The notes under the pieces are model-generated. The model was not told where the DNA came from. It saw nothing but the letters and a program-made list of their open reading frames with translations, and did no database searches. Shown piece by piece: positions 1-7,135 of a DNA stretch of 19,001 bases. Each line of letters opens with the position of its first letter. Position 1 is the first letter of the stretch. Source of the DNA: CAZLQF01 sp964561545 (GTDB lineage: Bacteria > Bacteroidota > Bacteroidia > CAILMK01 > CAYYUA01); assembly GCA_964561545.1 (NCBI GenBank), contig CAZLQF010000045.1, positions 1 through 19,001 on the forward strand. The letters run 5' to 3'. Both the position numbers and the translations under genes were made by a program.

Positions 1-3000
1 ATGATTCGGGTAGTGATTGGAAAGTTCAGTGGGGCACCAGTGGTTTTAGCTTAGGACAAGGCGATTCCACCTTTACGTCAAACAACCCTTATTCCCTTAC
101 CGGGTTAATGAGCAATACCCAATACGATGTATACGTAGCCGAAATTTGCGGGGCTGGAGATACCAGTGATTATGCAGGCCCCATTACTTTTTCAACTGCT
201 TGCAACCCATTTACAGCTACCTACACTAAGAATTTTGATGGGGTAAGCGCTCCTGCCATACCCAGTTGCTGGAGCACGGCCGGCAACCAGGCCAGTGCGG
301 TAACAACGGTAGAAAACTCCTTCGGAACCGATGCGCCACCCTCATCCCCTAACGAAGTTGAATTTGATGATAACTTTGATTTAAGAGGTGGCGATACGGC
401 CATTTTGGTTTCTCCTCAGTTCTCAGACCTTACAGACTATGATAAGCGAATTCGATTTAAGGCGGCATTTGAAGACGGGGATGCCAATGATCATAAGCTA
501 TACGTTGGCGTTATGGCCAACCAAACCGATGCAAGCACTTTTGTTTTATTAGATTCGGCTACTTCAAGTACGGATGGCACTTATAATGAGTACACCATTA
601 ATTTGGACAATGGAGCATTGATTGGCAGTAATGAATATATTGCCATCGCCGGTGGTTCAGTGTCCAGTTTTGATGAACTCACCCTGGATGATTTTGTATA
701 TGAAGACATTCCATCATGCTTCAGACCCACAAATCTTCAAGTAGGTAGTATAGGCAGTAATTCCGCTAATTTAAGCTGGACTTCCAACGACGCTGGATCT
801 TCATGGATTGTTGAATATGGCCAAGCTGGCTTTAGTTTAGGCAATGGTACCAAAGATACAGTTGGAAGTACTTCTTATACCCTTACTGGCTTAATGAGCA
901 ATACGGATTATGATGTTTATGTGCAAGAAGTTTGCGGAGCTGGAAACAATAGCAAATTTGAAGGCCCCGTAAGCTTTTCAACTAAATGTCAGCCTTCTTC
1001 AGCCCCCTATACTGAAAATTTTGACGATGCATCTTCAGGGTGGACTTCACCCAATCCTAATGATTTTGACAATGATCAGAATACCATCAATACTTGCTGG
1101 AGCAGGACGCCCGATCCGGTAGCTCAGAATAATTACGATATTTATCATTGGGGTCCTATAGATCAGGGTACTTCTTCCAGCAGTACCGGGCCCAATAGCG
1201 ATCACACTACGGGCAATGGCAATTTTATTTATGCAGAAGGATCCAACCATGATGCAGGAGATACAGCAGCTATAACCTCGCCAATTGTAGACTTGAGTAC
1301 CATTAGCAATCCAACTGCCAATTTCTGGTATTACATGTATGGCAGTGCCATAGGTACTTTAATAATGGAGGTTTCTACTGATAATGGCGCTACCTGGAAC
1401 AAAGAGTTCAGCATTAGTGGAGAGCAACAAACATCAGCCAATAGTTTCTGGGCTAGGCAACTTGTTGATTTAAGTGCTTATGCCAATCAAACGGTTCTTT
1501 TTAGGTTCCGTGCGGCTGATGCTGGTATCAGTGGGGACATTGCTGTTGATGATTTGAGTGTTATGGACATGAATGCTACCATGTGGACCGGTGAAATGAG
1601 CAATACCTGGAATACGGCTGGTAATTGGACCAACGGCATACCTGATAACAGTACCAAAGGTATTATTGCATGGAATGCCAGCGGCCAATATCCTTCAGTA
1701 TCAAACAATAGCGATGTACAAGGCCTTGAGATAGATCCCGGGGCTTCGCTTGACATTACATCTGGTAACACCTTATCCGTTTATGGTGATTTGATGAACA
1801 ATGGCATGATGGATGTTGGTGATGGCATGTTGAGCTTTGAAGGCTCCAGCAATACCAATGTTTATGGTATGACGCAAGTTGGATCCGGCCAAGTTGATAA
1901 ATCAGGAGATGTAGCCTTGCAGGGTAATTTGGCTGTAGAAAATAATTTTGATGCCGTAAGTGGCACCGTTAGCAGCTCGGGAGGTATGCTAAGGTTATTG
2001 GCAGACATGAACGGTGTAGCCTACCTCGATGACTTCAGCACTGGTCATAACGGTTCGGTCAATGGAATGATCGAAATGGAACAAGTTGCCACGGGCAGCT
2101 CGGGCTGGCGTTACATAAGCAGTCCTGTAACCAATGCTGATGTAGGTGAGATGCACGATGACTTTGCTATAAGTGCTGGACAATCTGGTAATACCTATTA
2201 CTTCGATGAGCCTAATAGCGGATCCAGTTTCAAAGATGGCTGGACTTCGGTATCAAGCCGTTCCGAAAGCATGGACATCATGCAGGGCTTTGATGTGTTC
2301 TTCTGGCAAGAGAGCAATGCCAAAGGAAGGGTAAGCTATCCTGAAACTTTTGACATTTCGGGTACACCTACAACAGGATCACAATCAAGGACGCTTACGG
2401 CAAGTGGAAGCCAGTGGAACCTGGTAGGCAATCCTTATCCATCTGTGTTAAACTGGGACAGCGTGAACCTTCCCAATAATAACAGCATTTTTGATGGTGT
2501 TTACATCTGGAATGCCAATAACAGTCAATTTGAGACCTATGTCAACGGCATGGGTACCAATGGTGGTGATGAGAAGATTGCTCCGATGCAGGCCTTCTTT
2601 GTTTTTGCCAATAGCGGTCCAACCACGTTGACGTTAGACAACAGTGCACGGTCAACCGGAACGGATGAATTTGTAGGCAAGCGGGAAGAAGATCAGAAGA
2701 GCAAGATCAGCCTAAAAGTCTCGGATGAGGAAGGTGCTTCGGATGAAATGATCGTCTACTTCGACCAAGCTGCTACCCATGATTTTGACGGCAATTATGA
2801 TGCTTACGAATTCAAGTCGAAAAAGGATCACATGCCAAACATGTATAGCAAAATAGGTGATGAAAATGCTTCGATCAATGGTTTACCTGAGATCAGGGAT
2901 GGCTTGACCGTACCTGTTAGGTTAGAGAGTGGCAAAGATGCCAATTACAAGATTGATGCAAGCATTGAGAACCTTGAAGCTGGTGTAGAGGTCTACTTAG

Positions 3001-3380
3001 AAGACAAGGCTACGGGCAGGATGTACGATCTGCAATATGCAGAAGTAGAAGTAGACCACAATGAAGGCGAAAAAGACCGATTTGCCTTAAGGTTCATGAA
3101 GGATGAGGCTACCAGTAAGGATCAAATAGTTGAGAATTCTGATTTCACACTATTTTCCCAAGGAAAGCAGGTAGTAGTAGACTTCGGCCAATCTTATGAA
3201 GGCGCTGAATCGGCCAAGGTTAAGTTAACCGATGTGACGGGCAAAGAAGTTATAAATGAACGAGAAGTTGTAACGGAAGGCCGTCATAAGATCAACATAG
3301 GCAAACGATCAGAAGGCGTATACTTAGTAGAGGTTATTACGGAAGATGAAGTTAAGACGGAAAAGGTATTCGTTCGGTAA
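1..3380 (+). CDS. Large T9SS-secreted multidomain surface protein (5'-truncated by window)
   Basis: The reading frame is open to the left edge (first full codon at position 3), so the ATG at 108 is internal and the true start lies outside; 1125 residues are visible. Numbering from position 3: the end of a fibronectin type III domain (1 to about 68), a MAM/choice-of-anchor-J-like jelly roll (about 70-235), a second FN3 domain (about 242-330) closely resembling the first, a second jelly roll (about 334-525), a beta-helix-like stretch beginning with a W-T-G...NW motif (about 527-690), and a segment with GWRYISSPV and NLVGNPYPS motifs common in Bacteroidota secreted proteins. The last 75-80 residues (FTLFSQGK... 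to GVYLVEV...EKVFVR) match a type A T9SS sorting domain. It is therefore expected to cross the outer membrane by type IX secretion and stay on the surface or be released. No catalytic motif was recognised; adhesion or matrix function is only an inference. Confidence 0.85.
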   Translation, partial: DSGSDWKVQWGTSGFSLGQGDSTFTSNNPYSLTGLMSNTQYDVYVAEICGAGDTSDYAGPITFSTACNPFTATYTKNFDGVSAPAIPSCWSTAGNQASAVTTVENSFGTDAPPSSPNEVEFDDNFDLRGGDTAILVSPQFSDLTDYDKRIRFKAAFEDGDANDHKLYVGVMANQTDASTFVLLDSATSSTDGTYNEYTINLDNGALIGSNEYIAIAGGSVSSFDELTLDDFVYEDIPSCFRPTNLQVGSIGSNSANLSWTSNDAGSSWIVEYGQAGFSLGNGTKDTVGSTSYTLTGLMSNTDYDVYVQEVCGAGNNSKFEGPVSFSTKCQPSSAPYTENFDDASSGWTSPNPNDFDNDQNTINTCWSRTPDPVAQNNYDIYHWGPIDQGTSSSSTGPNSDHTTGNGNFIYAEGSNHDAGDTAAITSPIVDLSTISNPTANFWYYMYGSAIGTLIMEVSTDNGATWNKEFSISGEQQTSANSFWARQLVDLSAYANQTVLFRFRAADAGISGDIAVDDLSVMDMNATMWTGEMSNTWNTAGNWTNGIPDNSTKGIIAWNASGQYPSVSNNSDVQGLEIDPGASLDITSGNTLSVYGDLMNNGMMDVGDGMLSFEGSSNTNVYGMTQVGSGQVDKSGDVALQGNLAVENNFDAVSGTVSSSGGMLRLLADMNGVAYLDDFSTGHNGSVNGMIEMEQVATGSSGWRYISSPVTNADVGEMHDDFAISAGQSGNTYYFDEPNSGSSFKDGWTSVSSRSESMDIMQGFDVFFWQESNAKGRVSYPETFDISGTPTTGSQSRTLTASGSQWNLVGNPYPSVLNWDSVNLPNNNSIFDGVYIWNANNSQFETYVNGMGTNGGDEKIAPMQAFFVFANSGPTTLTLDNSARSTGTDEFVGKREEDQKSKISLKVSDEEGASDEMIVYFDQAATHDFDGNYDAYEFKSKKDHMPNMYSKIGDENASINGLPEIRDGLTVPVRLESGKDANYKIDASIENLEAGVEVYLEDKATGRMYDLQYAEVEVDHNEGEKDRFALRFMKDEATSKDQIVENSDFTLFSQGKQVVVDFGQSYEGAESAKVKLTDVTGKEVINEREVVTEGRHKINIGKRSEGVYLVEVITEDEVKTEKVFVR

Positions 3381-3402
3381 CTGATCGGTAAAGCCAATCA
3401 AT

Positions 3403-3443
3403 AAAAAGCCCCGGTTAGCAAAATGCTTTCCGGGGTTTTTTTT
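3403..3443 (+). terminator. Rho-independent terminator after the surface protein gene
   Basis: A GC-rich stem CCCCGG (3409-3414) pairs with CCGGGG (3430-3435), with a second inner stem AGCA/TGCT (3417-3420 with 3424-3427). It is flanked by an A5 run on the left and an uninterrupted T8 run (3436-3443) on the right. It lies 22 bases after the stop codon. The A-tract also pairs with the T-tract, so it could work to some degree in both directions, but no minus-strand gene ends here. Confidence 0.9.
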
Positions 3444-3463
3444 ATGTGATAACATAAATTGGA

Positions 3464-3492
3464 TTGGAAATCTGTTGTAGTCGTTAATTTCG
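3464..3492 (+). promoter_or_regulatory. Possible Bacteroidota promoter for the NAD(P)HX repair gene
   Basis: TTG at 3464-3466 is followed after 18 bases by TAATTTCG (3485-3492), a one-mismatch version of the TAnnTTTG -7 element of this phylum. It lies about 40 bases before the ATG at 3533, and a strong terminator just upstream means a new promoter is needed here. The match is imperfect, so this is a candidate only. Confidence 0.3.
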
Positions 3493-3532
3493 AGGTACAA
3501 CCCCTTTCATCAAAAAACGTCAGGTTGATTAA

Positions 3533-5059
3533 ATGAAGATTTTAAATAAGCAACAGATCCAGCAAGCCGATGGGTATACGATAGAAAATGAACCCATAGC
3601 TTCCATTGATCTGATGGAGCGAGCATCCACTGAGTTTGTTAATTCATTTACTAAAAAATTCAGGACCGCTCATCGAGTTGTTGTTTTTGCCGGGAAAGGC
3701 AACAATGGAGGTGATGGCCTGGCTATTAGCAGGTTGCTCTTGGAGTGGGATTATGAAGTGGTTACTTATGTTGTTAATTTTACCCAAAAGGTTTCGGAAG
3801 ATTTTCAGGAAAACAGGAATCACTTAACGCAAATGCCGAAAGCTTCAGTTGTCGATCTTTGGGGTATTCAAGATCTACCAGAAATCAAAGATACAGATGT
3901 TGTTATTGATGCCGTGTTAGGAAGTGGTTTATCCAGGCCTATAGAAGGCTTCACAAGGGAATTGGTCTTTAAAATTAATAACAGCTTGGCCTACACAGTG
4001 GCTGTGGACATCCCGTCCGGCTTGTTCTGTGATGCCTACAATGCGGATGAAGCCATTATTCAGGCAGATTATACCCTCACGTTCCAAATGCCCAAGTATG
4101 CTTTTTTAATGCCTGAAAGTCAGCATTACACTGGAAAATTTGAGGTGCTTGATATTGGGCTAAGTGCTGAATTTTTGGAATTGGCAGAGACCTTCAATTT
4201 TTTTATAAATGAGGGCTCCGTTCTTCCATTACTCAAGTTGCGCAATAAATTTGACCATAAAGGCACATTCGGCCATGCTTTGATCATAGCAGGATCTTAT
4301 GGGAAAATCGGTGCGGCAAAAATGGCTGCCAATGCTTGTTTGAGTTCTGGTGCAGGCCTTGTTAGTGCTTATGTGCCTGCATGTGGATATGCTCCACTTC
4401 AAACAAGCCTTCCGGAAGTAATGGTTATGACCGATCAGGATCAAACAATATGGAGTGAACCCCCTGAAGCTCAGATGTTTGATGTCTATGGCATTGGCCC
4501 CGGATTGGGTAGGGAAGCCTTTACCCTTGATGCATTTAGGAAGTTACTGGAAAGCCAACCCAAGCCTTGTGTTATTGATGCTGATGGCATCAACATGATG
4601 GCAGATGAACCGGCTTTGCAAGGTAAAATACCGCCTTATAGCATATTAACCCCTCATCCTGGTGAATTTGCCCGTCTTGCTGGAAAAGCCTCCAATGGGT
4701 ATGAAAGGGTTGAACAATTGCGAGCCATGAGCCATAAACTTAATTCGGTTATTGTTTTAAAAGGAGGCCATTCGGCCGTAGGATTGCCCAATGGTGAGGT
4801 TCACTTTAATTCAACCGGCAATCCCGGTATGGCAACAGGGGGCAGTGGCGATGTATTGACGGGCCTACTTACGGGGCTCTTAAGTCAAGGATATGAAGCT
4901 GATCAAGCCGCCATTTTGGGCACTTATGTTCATGGATTAGCCGGGGATCAGGCGGCTTGCAAAAAAGGCTTTGAGGGTTTGATCGCATCGGATATCATTG
5001 AGCATCTACCCGAAGCTTTTAAGCAACTTCATTTGAAGCGCAGTCCTTTGAAGTTGTAG
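3533..5059 (+). CDS. nnr: Bifunctional NAD(P)H-hydrate epimerase / ADP-dependent NAD(P)HX dehydratase
   Basis: This cytosolic metabolite-repair enzyme (508 residues, the usual length of the fusion) restores NADH and NADPH from their hydrated forms. The N-terminal YjeF_N domain (about 1-215) interconverts R- and S-NAD(P)HX and shows GKGNNGGDG at 54-62, DAVLGSGLSRPIEG near 126 and DIPSG near 160. The C-terminal ribokinase-like dehydratase domain (about 230-500) uses ADP to dehydrate S-NAD(P)HX. It shows GSYGKIGAA near 253, DADGIN, LTPHPGEFARL, the VLKGGHS strand and the nucleotide-binding block NPGMATGGSGDVLTGLL from about 430. All expected motifs of both halves are present, so both activities should be intact. 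The ATG at 3533 begins the typical MKILNKQQIQQADGYTI opening. A small DUF1992 gene follows after 19 bases and is probably co-transcribed. Confidence 0.96.
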   Translation: MKILNKQQIQQADGYTIENEPIASIDLMERASTEFVNSFTKKFRTAHRVVVFAGKGNNGGDGLAISRLLLEWDYEVVTYVVNFTQKVSEDFQENRNHLTQMPKASVVDLWGIQDLPEIKDTDVVIDAVLGSGLSRPIEGFTRELVFKINNSLAYTVAVDIPSGLFCDAYNADEAIIQADYTLTFQMPKYAFLMPESQHYTGKFEVLDIGLSAEFLELAETFNFFINEGSVLPLLKLRNKFDHKGTFGHALIIAGSYGKIGAAKMAANACLSSGAGLVSAYVPACGYAPLQTSLPEVMVMTDQDQTIWSEPPEAQMFDVYGIGPGLGREAFTLDAFRKLLESQPKPCVIDADGINMMADEPALQGKIPPYSILTPHPGEFARLAGKASNGYERVEQLRAMSHKLNSVIVLKGGHSAVGLPNGEVHFNSTGNPGMATGGSGDVLTGLLTGLLSQGYEADQAAILGTYVHGLAGDQAACKKGFEGLIASDIIEHLPEAFKQLHLKRSPLKL

Positions 5060-5078
5060 TTTAAAAAAATGTCCAAAA

Positions 5079-5390
5079 ATGTTTGAAAACTGGATCGATC
5101 AAATTATCAATGAAGCTTACCGCAAAGGAGCATTTAATGATTTGTCCTATCAAGGCAAGCCCATTGATAACAGCGATTATTTCAATGCGCCTGCCGAGGA
5201 TCGCCTGGCTTACCACATCATGAAGAACAACAATTTTTACCCTGAGGAAGTGAGGTTGAACAAGGAAATTCAGGAATTAAAAGCCAAAATTAACAAAACA
5301 GCTGATCCAGAGGAAGCTCAAGCACTTAAAAAGGAACTTGGTAAGCTTCGATCCATTTATCGGCAAAAATTGGAGTCGAGAAAGCGGTAA
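5079..5390 (+). CDS. DUF1992 (DnaJ-C28-like conserved domain) small protein
   Basis: This 103-residue soluble protein matches the DUF1992 family. It has the IDQIINEAYRKGAFNDL opening, the YQGKPID turn, the LAYHIMKNNNFYPEEV block and a charged, probably coiled helical tail (about 65-103, rich in K, E and L). The domain is also found in the eukaryotic DNAJC28 proteins, but no biochemical role is established and there is no J domain here. An earlier ATG at 5069 is in another frame and closes after five codons, so 5079 is the start. It lies 19 bases after the NAD(P)HX repair gene on the same strand, suggesting one transcript. I know of no functional link between the two. Confidence 0.85.
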   Translation: MFENWIDQIINEAYRKGAFNDLSYQGKPIDNSDYFNAPAEDRLAYHIMKNNNFYPEEVRLNKEIQELKAKINKTADPEEAQALKKELGKLRSIYRQKLESRKR

Positions 5391-5584
5391 GTAATTTCAA
5401 TAGCCCGAATTCTATAACCTATAAACTCTGCGAAATACAAACAATCATGCTGAATGTTGGATTGATGTACGGAAAGGTTCAACAAAAACTTCAACTTGAA
5501 TGACAAGGAAAAATCCAAAATGCTGTACCTTAATTTTTAGGAGAGCTGAAAACTATTCACCAAGTTAGGTTCATGCAGGTTTTT

Positions 5585-5601
5585 GAATCAATGATTGATT
5601 C
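5585..5601. repeat. Perfect inverted repeat, 8-base arms
   Basis: GAATCAAT (5585-5592) and ATTGATTC (5594-5601) form an exact palindrome around a single G. The one-base centre favours a dimeric protein-binding site over an RNA hairpin. It lies in the middle of a convergent intergenic region, not at a promoter, so a role is unclear. Confidence 0.5.
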
Positions 5602-5666
5602 CCGCTAAATTAAGCTTTGCCAACTCATTTCTTCTCCATTGTAGTATGGACCATAAAGCATTGAGC

Positions 5667-5707
5667 CAAATGTTGAACTTCCAGCAACAAGTAAGTTCAA
5701 ACATTTG
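5667..5707. terminator. Long hairpin between convergent genes, possible bidirectional terminator
   Basis: CAAATGTTGAACTT (5667-5680) pairs with AAGTTCAAACATTTG (5693-5707), giving a 14-pair stem with one bulged A and a 12-base loop. The 3' arm also takes part in a second, overlapping perfect repeat (GTTCAAA at 5695-5701 with TTTGAAC at 5704-5710), so alternative folds are possible. It sits 24 bases beyond the stop of the minus-strand TrkA gene. No T-tract follows on either strand, so intrinsic termination is uncertain; it may instead stabilise 3' ends. Confidence 0.45.
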
Positions 5708-5716
5708 AACGATTCT

Positions 5717-5728
5717 GGTTTTCGAACC
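5717..5728. repeat. Small hairpin with TTCG loop next to trkA stop
   Basis: GGTT (5717-5720) and AACC (5725-5728) enclose TTCG, two bases outside the stop codon of the minus-strand gene. It is short and lacks a T-tract. It could add to the larger hairpin beside it in protecting or ending the transcript. Confidence 0.3.
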
Positions 5729-5730
5729 GG

Positions 5731-6429
5731 TCATCGATTGATCTCCATAAAACGCTGAATGTCTTTTCGCTTACCCATGAGAAAAATCGTATCCCCTTCA
5801 AAAATCACCGTTTCGGCTTTTGGAACTCCTACCAAGTGAGAGCTTTGGACCACCTCATTGTCCTGCATTTCTTCAAAATCCCTTTGAACCGTGATCAGGT
5901 TGAGGTTATAACGGTCCCTTAATTTAATATCTTCGAGCGTTTTATTTTTGACGGCAACAGGCGCCTTAATTTCTGCTATTTCATAATCGTCCGGCAGGTC
6001 AAGGAAGGTAAGTATATCAGGGTTGATGAGCCTTTGAGCCATGGCACTTCCCACCTCATCTTCTGGTGATAGGATGTCTCTTGTTGCAATGCCCAACTTT
6101 TTTAGGATCTGTTGCTGTGCATCTGTAGAAGCCCTTGTAATGATCTTGTTAACCTTCAAATCCTGGAGAATTACAGTGCAGAGCAACAATGATTCAAAAT
6201 CTTCTCCTATGGCTACAACCACCGCATCCATTTCCTGAATGTTCTGTGCTTTCAGCGCTTTAACGTCCGTTGCATCCAGCGTAACGGCATAGGCAACCTC
6301 ATCACTGATGTACTCCACTTTTTCCTGGCTATTGTCGATGGCCAATACCTCCGCTCCTTTGTTGGCCAAAGTGCGACCAATGGTAATACCAAACCGGCCT
6401 AAACCTATGACTGCAAATTTGTTTTCCAT
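5731..6429 (-). CDS. TrkA/KtrA-type RCK protein, potassium channel/transporter gating subunit
   Basis: This 232-residue cytosolic RCK protein is expected to form a gating ring on a Trk/Ktr potassium transporter or a K+ channel and to sense nucleotides. The N-terminal Rossmann domain (about 3-125) has the glycine motif GLGRFG at 9-14 and an acidic residue at the end of the second strand (D32 in VLAIDNS), typical of adenine nucleotide binding. A TrkA_C domain follows (about 150-232: IAEIKAP... to ETVIFEGDTIFLMGKR). The length matches single-RCK KtrA/KtrC rather than the double TrkA of enterobacteria. No membrane subunit is visible here; the gene may lie elsewhere. Its ATG overlaps the end of the upstream kinase gene by 25 bases, which suggests co-expression. 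The specific partner cannot be told from sequence. Confidence 0.9.
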   Translation of the reverse strand: MENKFAVIGLGRFGITIGRTLANKGAEVLAIDNSQEKVEYISDEVAYAVTLDATDVKALKAQNIQEMDAVVVAIGEDFESLLLCTVILQDLKVNKIITRASTDAQQQILKKLGIATRDILSPEDEVGSAMAQRLINPDILTFLDLPDDYEIAEIKAPVAVKNKTLEDIKLRDRYNLNLITVQRDFEEMQDNEVVQSSHLVGVPKAETVIFEGDTIFLMGKRKDIQRFMEINR

Positions 6430-7061
6430 TCAATTACTGCTTTTATGTGATCATTTAAAAGCTCAATGCCTTTTTGATAATTGTGATGATTGGTTATGAT
6501 GAGGTCGGCATCATCCCGGTAGGGTAAAAGATAATGCTTATAAGCTGGGTGTACGTGATAATGCCATTGGTACAAAATCGTATTCTCATGTATTCCTCTT
6601 TCTTCTTTATCGCGTTTGAGCCTTCGCGAAAACCTAATGTCCTCGCGTGCATCCATAAAAATTTTAAGGTCCAATTCTTTGGCAACAGCCTCAAAGTAAA
6701 ACAAAAATAAGCCTTCTATCAATAAAATGGGTGATGGATGAATGGTTTTTTCCGTGGGTTTGATGCCTGGTTGGTTGAAGGTATATTCCCTAACCGTAAC
6801 ACGGTTCCCTTGTTTTAGCTGTTGTATGTCCTGGATCAGTTGATCGGCTTCAATGGCTTCCGGTAAGTCAAAGTTGACGGTTTCATTTTCATCTTTTTTT
6901 TGAAGTTCAATGGGTTTGTGGTAATCGTCCTGGGATAGTACGCTTACTTCTTTGGTTTTAAAACGCCCGTGCAATTGATGCAGGAGTTCAGTTTTACCGG
7001 ACGCACTTCCACCAACGATGCCGATGATATAGGGGTTGGTGTATGAATCGGGTAGCTCCAA
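6405..7061 (-). CDS. Uridine kinase-family P-loop kinase
   Basis: The protein belongs to the uridine kinase/phosphoribulokinase fold, which phosphorylates uridine and cytidine with ATP or GTP in pyrimidine salvage. From the chosen start it has 218 residues, the usual size. The Walker A motif GGSASGKT is at about 17-24. DDYHKP, NFDLPEAIEADQL, VREYTFNQPG, the IEGLFLFY strand and the RLKRDKEERG lid segment follow in the expected order. There is no ATG upstream of the Walker motif in frame. TTG codons at 7112 and 7061 are the options; I prefer 7061 because the region 7074-7106 looks like divergent promoters, but the 7112 start (235 residues) cannot be excluded. The last 25 bases overlap the TrkA gene. 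Some members of this clade are annotated loosely, so the exact substrate is uncertain. Confidence 0.85.
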   Translation of the reverse strand: MELPDSYTNPYIIGIVGGSASGKTELLHQLHGRFKTKEVSVLSQDDYHKPIELQKKDENETVNFDLPEAIEADQLIQDIQQLKQGNRVTVREYTFNQPGIKPTEKTIHPSPILLIEGLFLFYFEAVAKELDLKIFMDAREDIRFSRRLKRDKEERGIHENTILYQWHYHVHPAYKHYLLPYRDDADLIITNHHNYQKGIELLNDHIKAVIEWKTNLQS

Positions 7062-7073
7062 ATTTTTTCGGCA

Positions 7074-7081
7074 CAAATTTA
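7074..7081 (-). promoter_or_regulatory. Candidate -7 promoter element for the kinase gene
   Basis: On the minus strand 7081-7074 reads TAAATTTG, an exact TAnnTTTG element. Transcription would begin near 7067, about six bases before the TTG at 7061, making a nearly leaderless message. No good -33 TTG is seen at the usual distance. The element faces away from the peptidase promoter at 7099-7106. Confidence 0.35.
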
Positions 7082-7098
7082 ATAGATCATAAATTTTG

Positions 7099-7106
7099 TA
7101 AGTTTG
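7099..7106 (+). promoter_or_regulatory. -7 promoter element for the S46 peptidase gene
   Basis: TAAGTTTG is an exact match to the Bacteroidota TAnnTTTG element and is followed by C, as is often seen. It would start transcription about seven bases downstream, leaving roughly 23 bases before the ATG at 7136. This placement helps to choose 7136 over the upstream in-frame ATG at 7043. No clear -33 element is visible. Confidence 0.55.
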
Positions 7107-7135
7107 CCGCAATCTTAAAAAGTAAAAAAAATAAT

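Larger units (their letters stand above)
5391..5730. other. Convergent intergenic region, no gene recognised
   Basis: These 340 bases lie between the end of the DUF1992 gene and the end of the minus-strand TrkA gene. All frames are broken by stops; the longest plus-strand start-to-stop reading, from ATG 5447, is 18 codons. The region holds several inverted repeats, listed separately, and AT-rich filler. It has no T-tract terminator of the kind seen at 3403. Confidence 0.6.

Noticed and set aside
5447..5503. 18-codon frame in the convergent intergenic region
   Set aside because: It is very short, has no promoter element nearby and no recognisable sequence.
5717..5730. GGTTCGAA-like sequence on the minus strand resembling a tRNA T-arm
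   Set aside because: No acceptor stem, anticodon arm or CCA fits around it; it is a short hairpin.
7043..7135. Upstream in-frame ATG extending the S46 peptidase by 31 residues
   Set aside because: It would place the hydrophobic signal peptide 31 residues inside the protein and overlaps the kinase gene and the promoter element at 7099-7106.
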